NCBI GenBank assembly: GCA_029858565.1
Contig: JAOUEV010000019.1
Coordinates: 1 to 53,826, forward strand
Reading direction: 5' to 3'
From: Nitrospirota bacterium
GTDB lineage: Bacteria > Nitrospirota > UBA9217
Length of the DNA stretch: 53,826 bases
Both the position numbers and the translations under genes were made by a program. Below the pieces are notes generated by a model. That model was not told the DNA's origin and searched no databases. It worked only from the letters and a program-made list of their open reading frames with translations. Of the stretch, positions 26,486-34,508 are shown piece by piece (position 1 is the first letter of the stretch; each line of letters opens with the position of its first letter).

Positions 26486-27448
26486 TCACCCTTCACGTTT
26501 GGCAGGTTCCGTTTCTGCTTTTCCGCCGCCCGACAACAGAAACATGATCGCCATCCTGACAGCTACTCCGTTCGTCACCTGCTCAAGAATGACCGAAGAG
26601 TGGTCGGCCACATCAGAGGATATTTCCACACCCCGGTTCATGGGACCGGGATGCATCACAATCGCGCTTTTTCCGGCCCGCTCCAGCCGGGAGCGGTTCA
26701 GGCCGTACAAACGGGCGTACTCGCGAACACCCGGGAAAAGTCCTGCAGCCTGACGCTCCAGCTGCAGCCTGAGCATCATTACGACATCTGCGCCCTCGAC
26801 CGCCTTATCCATGTCCAGATAGACCTGTGCGCCGGTCCTTTCTATTTCCCGCGGTATCATGGTTGCCGGACCGCACAGCCGTACCCTGGCGCCCATGGAC
26901 AGCAAACCGTAGATGTTCGAACGAGCCACCCTGCTGTGCAGGATATCACCCACGATGGCAACGGTGATCCCTTCAAGCCTTCCGAGCTTTTCCCGGATAG
27001 TGAACATGTCGAGGAGCGCTTGGGTCGGATGCTCGTGGAAACCGTCTCCCGCGTTGATCACCGAGCTGGTGAGCCGCTCGGCCAGGAACGCCGGCGCTCC
27101 GGAGCAGGAATGGCGGACGATGATAATATCCGTCTTCATTGCTTCGATGTTCCGCGCCGTGTCGAGCAGCGTCTCACCCTTGCTCGCGCTCGATGTGGAC
27201 GTGGATATGTTGATCGTGTCGGCCGATAACCGTTTGCCTGCCAGCTCAAAGGATGTGCGGGTCCGGGTGCTTGCCTCGTAGAAGAGGTTGATGACCGTCT
27301 TGCCGCGCAGCGCGGGAACCTTTTTGATATCCCGCTCCGATACATCCTTGAACGTAGCGGCCGTGTCCAGAATGAGATTTATCTCACCTACGGACATCCC
27401 TTTGATCCCGAGCAGGTCTTTTGAAGTAAGGGCCATTGTCGCCTTCAT
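26486..27448 (-). CDS. pyrB: Aspartate carbamoyltransferase catalytic subunit
   Basis: It condenses carbamoyl phosphate with aspartate. The 320-residue protein has the carbamoyl phosphate loop STRTRTSFE and the HPTQALLDM motif of the family. Its ATG overlaps the pyrR stop by 4 bases; an internal ATG four codons later also has a possible ribosome site. No pyrI regulatory subunit gene is present, in line with PyrR-based control. Confidence 0.97.
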   Translation of the reverse strand: MKATMALTSKDLLGIKGMSVGEINLILDTAATFKDVSERDIKKVPALRGKTVINLFYEASTRTRTSFELAGKRLSADTINISTSTSSASKGETLLDTARNIEAMKTDIIIVRHSCSGAPAFLAERLTSSVINAGDGFHEHPTQALLDMFTIREKLGRLEGITVAIVGDILHSRVARSNIYGLLSMGARVRLCGPATMIPREIERTGAQVYLDMDKAVEGADVVMMLRLQLERQAAGLFPGVREYARLYGLNRSRLERAGKSAIVMHPGPMNRGVEISSDVADHSSVILEQVTNGVAVRMAIMFLLSGGGKAETEPAKREG

Positions 27449-27990
27449 TCCCCCAGAATCACCACTTTCTCATCCCCGCCCTCTTCCGCCAGCATGACCT
27501 CGACCTTCTCCTTGGACGAGGTCGGAAGGTTCTTGCCCACGAAATCGGCGCGGATCGGCAATTCCCGGTGACCCCGATCGACCAATACGGCGAGTTGGAT
27601 TCGCATGGGCCTTCCGTAGTCCATGATACTGTTCAGGGCGGCACGTATGGTACGACCGGTATAGATCACGTCATCGACAAGCACGATGGCCTTTTCCTTG
27701 ATATCAAAGGCAATGTCAGTGGTTTGGGGGATCGGCTGGGATTTTCTCGTGGCAAGATCGTCACGATACATGGTGATATCCAGGCTTCCCACCGGGACCT
27801 CAATGCCCTCGATCCCCTTGATCTTGCCTGCGAGACGATGGGCCAGATACACACCACCCCGCTGTATCCCTATCAAACCGAGAGCCTTGGCTCCCTTGTT
27901 CTTCTCAACGATCTCATGAGCGATCCTGGTAAGGGCCCGGTCAATGCCCGGCTGATCGAGAATAAGCGCCTTTTCCTTGAGTTTTTCCAA
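27445..27990 (-). CDS. pyrR: PyrR attenuator-binding regulator / uracil phosphoribosyltransferase
   Basis: It binds UMP and the pyr leader RNA to favour termination, and has the PRPP motif [17 protein letters not shown]. The start chosen is the TTG at 27990: it has AAGGGG at 5-nt spacing and gives [11 protein letters not shown], matching the N-termini of known PyrR. An in-frame GTG at 28011 would lie at the end of the terminator T-run with no ribosome site. It is the first gene of the operon and is preceded by its own RNA target. Confidence 0.95.
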   Translation of the reverse strand: MEKLKEKALILDQPGIDRALTRIAHEIVEKNKGAKALGLIGIQRGGVYLAHRLAGKIKGIEGIEVPVGSLDITMYRDDLATRKSQPIPQTTDIAFDIKEKAIVLVDDVIYTGRTIRAALNSIMDYGRPMRIQLAVLVDRGHRELPIRADFVGKNLPTSSKEKVEVMLAEEGGDEKVVILGE

Positions 27991-28011
27991 GCTAACCCCT
28001 TGTTTAGGCAC

Positions 28012-28047
28012 AAAAAAACCTTCTCTCCCGAAAATCGGGAAGAAGGT
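28012..28047 (-). terminator. pyr leader attenuator terminator
   Basis: On the minus strand ACCTTC and TCCCGA pair with TCGGGA and GAAGGT around a TTT loop, followed by seven T. It ends about 20 bases before the pyrR start, the position expected for a PyrR-controlled attenuator. Confidence 0.9.
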
Positions 28048-28100
28048 CTTTGCGCGTGCGTGACTTAGTTATGACGGTGCTGTGCCCGCTCATTCGTTAC

Positions 28101-28130
28101 CCTTCCTGGCCTCACAGGACCAGACTTAAA
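28101..28130 (-). promoter_or_regulatory. PyrR-binding RNA element of the pyr leader
   Basis: The minus strand reads CTGG-TCCTGTGAGG-CCAG followed by GAAGG, matching the conserved PyrR-binding loop (TCC.GTGAGGC plus AAGG) of pyr leaders. It lies 54 bases upstream of the terminator stem. PyrR with UMP should hold this structure and so block the antiterminator. Confidence 0.85.
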
Positions 28131-28151
28131 GAGGTGATCAATTGCGGCTTA

Positions 28152-28181
28152 ACAATACATCAGCCTGTCCCATCCTGTCAA
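28152..28181 (-). promoter_or_regulatory. Promoter of the pyr operon
   Basis: -35 TTGACA (perfect), 18-nt spacer, -10 TATTGT. It places transcription start about 15 bases before the PyrR-binding element. Confidence 0.8.
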
Positions 28182-28201
28182 GTGGTTTTTGCCTCTCCTG
28201 G

Positions 28202-29188
28202 TCATTCATTGCTCCCTTTCTTATAATAATCGGGATACAACCTCTGAGCGCAGTCAGGGCATATCCCATGGGTGAATTGCGCCCCGGAATGATCGGAAAT
28301 ATACATTTCAAGATTGCTCCACGCCCCTTGTTCGTTCTTGATCCGCTTGCAGGAAGAACAGATCGGCAGCAGGCCGCTCAGCATCCGCACCTCGCGCAAT
28401 GCCGACTGCAGCTCTTTAATAAGCTGTTCACGCTCTTCCACGGCGCGTTTCCGGTCCGAGATATCTATACAATACTCTATAACCTGCACGACCCTTCCTT
28501 TGTCATCAAAGATCGGGAATCCGTGCACTTCCACGTCCGAGATCACGCCGTTCCCATCATGATGGCGGTGCTCCATGGTGACCGGCAATCCTGTATCTAT
28601 GACCTTGGTGAACGGGCACGGGTGGTCATCTCCCCGGCAAGGGTCAGACCGTTTATGGGACAGGGAGAAACATGTTGTTCCCGCCGGCAGATCGCCTCTG
28701 TATGCAGCATAGTTCGCCAACTTGACCTGATAGGTCGCAGCATCTATGACATAAAAGGGATGGGGCAGGGCATCGATCACCGATGACAGGAATTGATTCT
28801 GATGCTTGATCTTTTCTTCCGCTTCCTTCAAGTCGGAGATATCCTTGATCACGATCACGGCGCCGACGCATATCTGCTCCTCGTACAGAGGAGAGATGGA
28901 TATCTGTGTCTGACGGAGTTCGCCGCTCCTGTTGCGCGTTTCCGCCTCCCGATGCAGGATCGGCACTCCCTGTATCATCGCTCGTTTGGGAGGACATTTA
29001 TCAAGGCAATAATCCGATCTCTCGCAGAAGACATCGTGGCAATATTTCCCCAGGGCATCGCCGCTGTTGAACCCGGTAAGCGACTCAGCAGCCGGATTTG
29101 CGTATTTGATCTTCATATCCCGATCGATCACATAAACTGTTTCGCTCATGCTGTTCAGGATCGCCTGATGAATCGTCTCGAGCTTCAT
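28202..29188 (-). CDS. Two-PAS cytoplasmic sensor protein with C-terminal Cys motif
   Basis: A 328-residue protein with two PAS domains (about 5-125 and 135-260), each with inserted cysteine groups (CHDVFCERSDYCLDKCPP; CRGDDHPCPF). A short helix leads to a C-terminal module LLPICSSCKRIKNEQGAW...HGICPDCAQRLYP, a probable zinc-binding motif common at the end of PAS proteins. There is no transmembrane segment and no kinase, GGDEF or DNA-binding domain, so output must pass to a partner. AGGAG lies 5 nt before the ATG. It lies upstream of the pyr promoter and is probably a separate unit. Confidence 0.88.
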   Translation of the reverse strand: MKLETIHQAILNSMSETVYVIDRDMKIKYANPAAESLTGFNSGDALGKYCHDVFCERSDYCLDKCPPKRAMIQGVPILHREAETRNRSGELRQTQISISPLYEEQICVGAVIVIKDISDLKEAEEKIKHQNQFLSSVIDALPHPFYVIDAATYQVKLANYAAYRGDLPAGTTCFSLSHKRSDPCRGDDHPCPFTKVIDTGLPVTMEHRHHDGNGVISDVEVHGFPIFDDKGRVVQVIEYCIDISDRKRAVEEREQLIKELQSALREVRMLSGLLPICSSCKRIKNEQGAWSNLEMYISDHSGAQFTHGICPDCAQRLYPDYYKKGSNE

Positions 29189-29253
29189 GCCATCTCCTCT
29201 TCGATTTCCAGCTAAATCCCATATCCGGCCGAATCATCGACCCGGCTTGGAGG

Positions 29254-29286
29254 AAAGAAAAAGGCTGAAGGTAAGCCTTCAGCCTT
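29254..29286 (-). terminator. Intrinsic terminator of tatA
   Basis: On the minus strand an 11-bp perfect stem (AAGGCTGAAGG/CCTTCAGCCTT) with a 4-nt loop is followed by TTTCTTTCC after the paired T residues. It lies 27 bases past the tatA stop. Confidence 0.85.
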
Positions 29287-29313
29287 GTGGCCATCACGGA
29301 GGTAAAAGAACCT

Positions 29314-29490
29314 TTAAGCAGATACTTTCTTTGCTTCCTTCGTCCCTTCGTGTTCGTCCCGCAAGCCCTTTTTGAATCCTCCGATCGCCTTCCCGAGCCC
29401 TTCTCCCAGGGCAGGAAGTTTGCTCGGGCCGAAAAGGATCAGGACGATCACCAGAATTACCACCATCTCCGCCATACCCAAACCACCCAT
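29314..29490 (-). CDS. tatA: Twin-arginine translocase subunit TatA/TatE
   Basis: A 58-residue pore-forming subunit of the folded-protein exporter. One helix ([15 protein letters not shown]) is followed by the [23 protein letters not shown] hinge and amphipathic helix (key residues Phe-Gly-Pro and Gly-Lys-Ala) and a short charged tail. The ATG at 29490 is chosen because the 7-base GAGGTGA site has best spacing to it; ATGs at 29493 and 29505 are in frame. It stands alone with its own promoter and terminator; tatC is not in the window. Confidence 0.94.
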   Translation of the reverse strand: MGGLGMAEMVVILVIVLILFGPSKLPALGEGLGKAIGGFKKGLRDEHEGTKEAKKVSA

Positions 29491-29551
29491 CATATCACCT
29501 CGCATATTACATATTCAGGTCGTTGCGACAAAGTCATCGTCCTGCTGGCAC

Positions 29552-29581
29552 TATGTACACCTATCAGGGAGCCGCTGTCAA
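29552..29581 (-). promoter_or_regulatory. Candidate tatA promoter
   Basis: -35 TTGACA (perfect), 18-nt spacer, weak -10 TACATA, about 60 bases before the tatA start. Confidence 0.45.
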
Positions 29582-29633
29582 CACCTGGGGCCGTGCTTTA
29601 CGACTTATTTACAACGATGGGGGATTCCCTCAT

Positions 29634-30749
29634 TCAATATGCTACATAATCAACGAGAACGATCATATATTCCTGTGAGGCTTCGCCTCCGTTCCCATCA
29701 CTGACCGAGAGCTTTACCGTAATCTCATTTCTTCCCGTGTACATGACCCCCTTGGGAACGGTCCATTGAATGAGGCCTGTTGATGGATCGATCGTCATGC
29801 CTGACGGTCCCCGTTCCAGCCGGAACTCCAAGTGATCTCCATCGGGATCCCGGGCGGCAACCTGGTAGGTATGCACACCGTTCACAACCGAATCAGGCGC
29901 AGACGACTCAATGACTGGAACAGAGTTGCCGAAACCTGCCGGTTTTGAAACGACCGGGCCTGCTGCCGCGGTTCCGTCGAAACAGACCACTGCTACGGTG
30001 ACGATATCCTGTTTCCGGAGCCCCGTTGTCTGAAGCGAGGCGTTCGGCGATGCGGGCCCGGATACACGTCCGTTTACGCTCCATTGGTACTCACAGGACA
30101 ATGCGTCGCCGTCCGGATCACTGGCTGCTGAAGCCGCAGACAGCGGCGATCCCAGGACGGCGTTCTGCGGTTCGATCGTGACCGACGAGACGATCGGCGG
30201 TAGATTGCCGACGGTCAGCGGCTGCGTTGCATATGTTTCACCGTTCCCGCCGTCATCGGAAGGCGTTATTTCCACGCGAACCACATCACCTTTTCTGAAC
30301 TTCCCTGTCGGCAGCGTGCTGTCCGGCCCCTCCTGCGCGTATCCCTCGTTCACATACCAGCGGAACACATAGGAGATGGGATCTCCTTCCGGATCAATAG
30401 CGCTGTATTTCAGGTTCAGGGCGGTTTCCGCTGTCGGCTCGGCAGGCGCAATCTCCGCCATGGTCACTGCCGGCGGTTTATTTTCGGTCTGTCGCGCGGG
30501 GAGGGGTTCCTGACGGGTCTGCGGTTGCGGCGAGGGCCGGCCCGTTTCCATTCCGGCCTCCCTCCCTTGCCGAGCGGCAACGACCACGATGGTGACGGCG
30601 AGTGCGATCAAGAGAACGAAAAGCGAGATTACCTTGGGCGTAAGCCGGATCTTTGCGACACCGCCGCTGATCTGGATATCTCCGCCAGCCTCTTTGCGGG
30701 CAACATAAATCCTTTTCCTTTTAGCCGGACCGGTACGTGTTTTTGCCAT
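29634..30749 (-). CDS. Membrane-anchored Ig/cadherin-like protein
   Basis: A 371-residue type II membrane protein. A basic cytoplasmic N-terminus (1-38) precedes a helix (about 39-60), a Pro/Gln-rich linker, and three or so Ig-like beta repeats marked by DPEGDPISYVFRWYVN, DPDGDALSCEYQWSVN and a final putative-Ig module (PSGMTIDPSTGLIQWTVP). These DPDGD motifs resemble calcium-binding cadherin-like repeats. It is the last gene of the minor-pilin unit, paralogous to the lipoprotein before it. A role in surface presentation or pilus attachment is inferred from context only. Confidence 0.8.
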   Translation of the reverse strand: MAKTRTGPAKRKRIYVARKEAGGDIQISGGVAKIRLTPKVISLFVLLIALAVTIVVVAARQGREAGMETGRPSPQPQTRQEPLPARQTENKPPAVTMAEIAPAEPTAETALNLKYSAIDPEGDPISYVFRWYVNEGYAQEGPDSTLPTGKFRKGDVVRVEITPSDDGGNGETYATQPLTVGNLPPIVSSVTIEPQNAVLGSPLSAASAASDPDGDALSCEYQWSVNGRVSGPASPNASLQTTGLRKQDIVTVAVVCFDGTAAAGPVVSKPAGFGNSVPVIESSAPDSVVNGVHTYQVAARDPDGDHLEFRLERGPSGMTIDPSTGLIQWTVPKGVMYTGRNEITVKLSVSDGNGGEASQEYMIVLVDYVAY

Positions 30750-30775
30750 GCAATCCTTTTATGATCGTCCGTTCA

Positions 30776-31723
30776 TCACTTGATGGTCAGCGTCACGGGA
30801 TAGCGAACCCTGCCGCCGTGCCCGTCCTCTGCAATGATCGTGACCTGCCGTTCACCCTTGAAATCCGGCGGAACTTTCCAAGCGAGCGTTCCGGTAGCGG
30901 ACTGGATGGACAGCCCCTCGCCGGCCGATTCAAGCGAAAAGGTGACTGGATCGCCGTCAGGATCAATCGCCTGCGCCTGATAGATCAGGACATTGTCCTG
31001 GATCGTGACATTCTTATGTTCAACAAAGGATGGAGGAAAATTGCGAATCTCTCTGGTAAGGATGATCGGTTCTCCGGCATCCTGTCCGTCAAATGGAGTG
31101 ATGCGAATCGATATGGAGTCCCCTCGCTTGACCGGTATGGCGAGCTTGTACGTGTTGCCGGCAGGCTGGCCATTCCTGGTCCAGAGGTACTGGATCGAAA
31201 CCGCATCACCATCAACATCGTTTGCCCCTGCCTGGACCAGAAGATTATCACCGGGCTTGAACTCAACAGGAAGCAGCGCTACCTCGGTCAGTGAAGGAGG
31301 CGTGTTCTTGATCGTCACCTTGTTGGATGCGATTCCTTTTCCGCCTACATGAGCGATGGCATAAACTTCCGATCCGCGCGTAATATCTGCGCAGGCCAGT
31401 GAGGCCCCGGACTGGCCTGGCACAGGCTGACCATCAACAATCCACTGAATCTGCTCCGTCGGCGAGTCAAGGCCGAGCATCGTCATCTGAAGAGTAGATG
31501 CACGGTTTGCTTCTGCTGGATAGATCTCGATAGCGGCAGAGCTGGCTGAGGCAGGGGGAGCCGGCGCAACAGCTGGTTGCGCCGGCGCGGCAGCACCGGA
31601 ACCTGGTGGCCCCTGCTCGCGCGTACAGGCGGAAAACAGCAGCCACAGCGCGAAGAGCGCTATCGCAGGCTGCAGGCGCCGGTGCTCAATACTGGTACAG
31701 GACCGAGAACTTTGCGCGTTCAT
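30776..31723 (-). CDS. Ig-like lipoprotein, paralogue of the downstream membrane protein
   Basis: A lipoprotein with lipobox LFSAC after a hydrophobic stretch (AIALFALWLL), a Pro/Ala-rich linker, then Ig-like repeats with DVDGDAVSIQYLWTRN and DPDGDPVTFSLE, ending in a putative-Ig module (GLSIQSATGTLAWKVP). Domain layout matches the next gene, but the anchor is lipid instead of a helix. The ATG at 31723 is preferred, giving a 38-base overlap with the pilX-like gene; no strong ribosome site was found, so the start is uncertain. Confidence 0.78.
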   Translation of the reverse strand: MNAQSSRSCTSIEHRRLQPAIALFALWLLFSACTREQGPPGSGAAAPAQPAVAPAPPASASSAAIEIYPAEANRASTLQMTMLGLDSPTEQIQWIVDGQPVPGQSGASLACADITRGSEVYAIAHVGGKGIASNKVTIKNTPPSLTEVALLPVEFKPGDNLLVQAGANDVDGDAVSIQYLWTRNGQPAGNTYKLAIPVKRGDSISIRITPFDGQDAGEPIILTREIRNFPPSFVEHKNVTIQDNVLIYQAQAIDPDGDPVTFSLESAGEGLSIQSATGTLAWKVPPDFKGERQVTIIAEDGHGGRVRYPVTLTIK

Positions 31724-32375
31724 TCGTATTGGTTGCGCTCGACGACAGAATTTCCAGAGCATATAATGATGATATTTCCTGCATCTCCAGTTCGCCGGAA
31801 TTCGATACGACTCCGCTCTTGATTCTCACACCTTCGCCGACGCCTGCGCTAGTATTGCCCTGGACCGTATGGACAATCTTGCTGTACACTACATATTTCT
31901 GTCCGCTGCCCAGTTCCATCCGTATATCATAGGTCCCAGCATCATCAGGTTTTATCGTCAGGCTCGTATCACATCCGGTCCAGTTCGCGCTTCCCAGCAT
32001 GATCTTTGTTCCGAAGCCACTGTAAGCTGTGCCCGAGTCAGGCACACTTTGGCAAGTAACGCTTGTTCCAATAACAAAATTCATACCGACTGCATTCAGA
32101 TTCGCCTGAAACGCATTCAATTTTATCGAATCATTCTGCAGTTCGACGACCTGCCGAACGGCTTCCCATCCGCCGAGTGCCGCGTCCTTGGCAGTACGGT
32201 AACGCTTCTGCAAACCGCTCATTTGAGTGCTGACGGTTACCAGGTACAGCATGGTCGTCATGATCGCCAGAACAACGGCCGAGAGAACGACCACGACGAT
32301 CAACACCGCTCCCCGTTCGGAACCGGCCCCGTTCCCGTACCGTTTCCAGAACTTCCTGATTTTGACTTTCTTCAT
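31686..32375 (-). CDS. PilX-like minor pilin assembly protein
   Basis: About 229 residues. The N-terminus ends SERG|AVLIVVVVLSAVVLAIMTTML: a prepilin-like Gly followed by a long hydrophobic helix without the usual Glu5, as in PilX. The region after the helix (STQMSGLQKRYRTAKDAALGG) fits PilX_N. The ATG at 32375 has AGG 8 nt upstream; an in-frame GTG lies five codons earlier. It belongs to the minor-pilin group that primes type IV pilus assembly. Confidence 0.85.
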   Translation of the reverse strand: MKKVKIRKFWKRYGNGAGSERGAVLIVVVVLSAVVLAIMTTMLYLVTVSTQMSGLQKRYRTAKDAALGGWEAVRQVVELQNDSIKLNAFQANLNAVGMNFVIGTSVTCQSVPDSGTAYSGFGTKIMLGSANWTGCDTSLTIKPDDAGTYDIRMELGSGQKYVVYSKIVHTVQGNTSAGVGEGVRIKSGVVSNSGELEMQEISSLYALEILSSSATNTNERAKFSVLYQY

Positions 32376-32408
32376 GGCATTCACCTGCACTTAAAGAACT
32401 TATCCCGG

Positions 32409-33569
32409 TTATTTAAGGTTCATGGGCTTCAGCACCAGCGTATACAGCTTCCATCGATAGCGTCTCCAATCTGGAATGCCGTTGGCAGCAAAGTCGAAGT
32501 CACGACCCACGGTAAGCGCTGCGGGAGGAGGGGGAGCACCGACCCGCTCGATAGGCCGGGGATGGTCATATGTCGAATCACGCATGCCTTCCTGCGCCAG
32601 GATGTAAATCTGAACTTCCCGAATATTCCTGGTCGCCTTCGCATCCCACGCGGCCATGGCGTCAGGGGCCGCCCCCTGGTGGATAGTCTCGGCGGTGCCA
32701 TCGCTGTTATCATCACTCACAACCGCCACCTGCATGTCAGCGACGCAGTCGAGCAAGGGCAGTGGCGCATTGAAACCTGGCCCTTCCTGGCTCACTACAG
32801 CTTTATACAAGATCCCTGTACCCTGCGCACAGTTCGCAGGCAGCGATGGGGAAGAGTTGATATAAAAATCAGCCCGGTTAAAAGGCATTTTCAGAGCAGG
32901 TTTGTTATTTACATTAGGATCAACCACGAACATGAAGCTGAATTCCTGCCTTCTCGCATTAAATTGTGATCTGTTTGCGACAGTCGCAGAGAACTGACCG
33001 TTAGTGAGCGGCACCAAAATCCTCGCATCTCTGCTCCCAAGTTTATCCTTAACCATTTCCGGAGAGATGACCACTACCAGATCAGTATCCAAAAGATTCT
33101 CAGTAGGCGGATTCCAGAGATATGGCTGGTTGTCGGATTTAAAATAGGTCCATTTATCCGTTCGCTCGCTCATGGTGACATTAACTGCCTTGACCGCGAG
33201 CCGGTCCGATCCCTTCCATGCCGTGTTGTCGCCGATAACGAGGGCTCGCGGAGGATTAAAGGTGGTCCCGGTAACGTCGCTCAATGGTCCCGCCACCGTG
33301 TCGGCCGGATCCACTTCATTATACGCGATGGCTGTGCCTTCCCGCCAGTCCCAGAACAGGCCGTATCCCGCGTTCTCGACGTCCCGGCGCATCAGCTCCA
33401 GGCCAACGATGCCCTCGATGTTGCTCATGGTGATCTCGCTCTGCTGTTTATAATCCCTCAGCACTTGCACGAACATCTGCGAAGCGCCGACGATCACAAA
33501 GCCGAAGATGGCCATGACCACCAGCAGTTCGATCATGCTGAATCCCGTGTTTTTTTTGAGCGAAGCCAT
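32409..33569 (-). CDS. PilW-like minor pilin
   Basis: A 386-residue type IV pilin-like protein with prepilin peptidase site KNTG|FSMIELLVVMAIFGF (Glu at mature position 5) and the PilW feature LELMRRDVENAGYGLFWDW soon after the helix. The large C-terminal domain is probably exposed at the pilus tip. The start is 2 bases after the pilV stop. Confidence 0.9.
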   Translation of the reverse strand: MASLKKNTGFSMIELLVVMAIFGFVIVGASQMFVQVLRDYKQQSEITMSNIEGIVGLELMRRDVENAGYGLFWDWREGTAIAYNEVDPADTVAGPLSDVTGTTFNPPRALVIGDNTAWKGSDRLAVKAVNVTMSERTDKWTYFKSDNQPYLWNPPTENLLDTDLVVVISPEMVKDKLGSRDARILVPLTNGQFSATVANRSQFNARRQEFSFMFVVDPNVNNKPALKMPFNRADFYINSSPSLPANCAQGTGILYKAVVSQEGPGFNAPLPLLDCVADMQVAVVSDDNSDGTAETIHQGAAPDAMAAWDAKATRNIREVQIYILAQEGMRDSTYDHPRPIERVGAPPPPAALTVGRDFDFAANGIPDWRRYRWKLYTLVLKPMNLK

Positions 33570-33571
33570 AG

Positions 33572-33997
33572 CTACGATCTCCCCAGTATACTGGTCACCG
33601 CATGGGTGTAGGTCTGCCCCCGGTACTGCCAGGATACGGTCACCTCAATTTGCTTGGCGGTTAAATCGGGAGCCGTTCCCAGGTCGGTGACCGTTCGCTG
33701 GACCGTATAGGACACCTGGTATCCCCGCAAGGAACGAAGAACCGTAGTAGGCGCTTTAACGCCGGCGGTCAGTTCCGATGCCATCAGACTCTGAGTAAAG
33801 GCGAGGGCGCGCATGGCGTTTACAGTCTCCTCGGCGACACGCAGAGCCTCCTCGCGCAGTTGATTGGTCGTTGTCTGCCGATAGGCAATGAGCGATGACT
33901 GGAGGATGGCCAGCGACACGATCGCAAGCAGGAGGATCGCGATCAGCACCTCGATGAGCGAGACGCCCTTGCTATTTCGCAATACAGTCTGTCCCAT
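33572..33997 (-). CDS. PilV-like minor pilin
   Basis: A 141-residue protein with prepilin site NSKG|VSLIEVLIAILLLAIV (Glu at mature position 5). The ATG at 33997 gives a normal 11-residue leader and overlaps the fimT end by 26 bases; an upstream in-frame start would give an unusually long leader. It matches the PilV/type IV pilus modification family in the helix and in AEETVNAMRAL. Confidence 0.9.
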   Translation of the reverse strand: MGQTVLRNSKGVSLIEVLIAILLLAIVSLAILQSSLIAYRQTTTNQLREEALRVAEETVNAMRALAFTQSLMASELTAGVKAPTTVLRSLRGYQVSYTVQRTVTDLGTAPDLTAKQIEVTVSWQYRGQTYTHAVTSILGRS

Positions 33998-34499
33998 TCC
34001 ATTTCCCCGTGACAACTCTGATTTCCGATATCTGCACACAGTCATACTCCCCGCTGTCCTTGATCGGGATGGTCAAACGCACTGTTCCTGTCTGGTCCGC
34101 TGTGATCAGCCCCTTTGCGCTTATTTGTATCGTATTTACCGCACCCGACCACACAAGGGGAAATCTCGGGTCAAGCTGGCGCTGCAGGAACTGGGTATCG
34201 GCTGCCCCCAGGCTCCCGTCACCGTCAGGTCCCGTACTCGTATCCTCTGTAATGGTATAGGATGTCGCAGCGAACTGGATGAAGTGAATCCTGTTCCTCT
34301 GCGTTGCCCGGGCCCTCGCCTGCAGGAGGTCGGAATGAAGGCTCTTGATCTCTCCTTCCACCGTGTACCGGTCCATCATCGTCCGCGTCTGGAGCGCGGC
34401 AATGGCCAGCAGGGTGCCGATGATCGCGATCACGACGAGGAGCTCTGCCAGCGTAAATCCGTTCGCAATTATCCGTCCATGGTCATATTTCGTCGTCAT
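33972..34499 (-). CDS. FimT/GspH-family pseudopilin
   Basis: A 175-residue protein with prepilin site IANG|FTLAELLVVIAIIGTLLAIAA, Glu at mature position 5, then a GspH/FimT-like beta domain. It is the first small pilin gene after pilY1, 9 bases from its stop. The role is priming of pilus assembly in the inner membrane. Confidence 0.9.
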   Translation of the reverse strand: MTTKYDHGRIIANGFTLAELLVVIAIIGTLLAIAALQTRTMMDRYTVEGEIKSLHSDLLQARARATQRNRIHFIQFAATSYTITEDTSTGPDGDGSLGAADTQFLQRQLDPRFPLVWSGAVNTIQISAKGLITADQTGTVRLTIPIKDSGEYDCVQISEIRVVTGKWNGTDCIAK

Positions 34500-34508
34500 C
34501 AGGATTAC

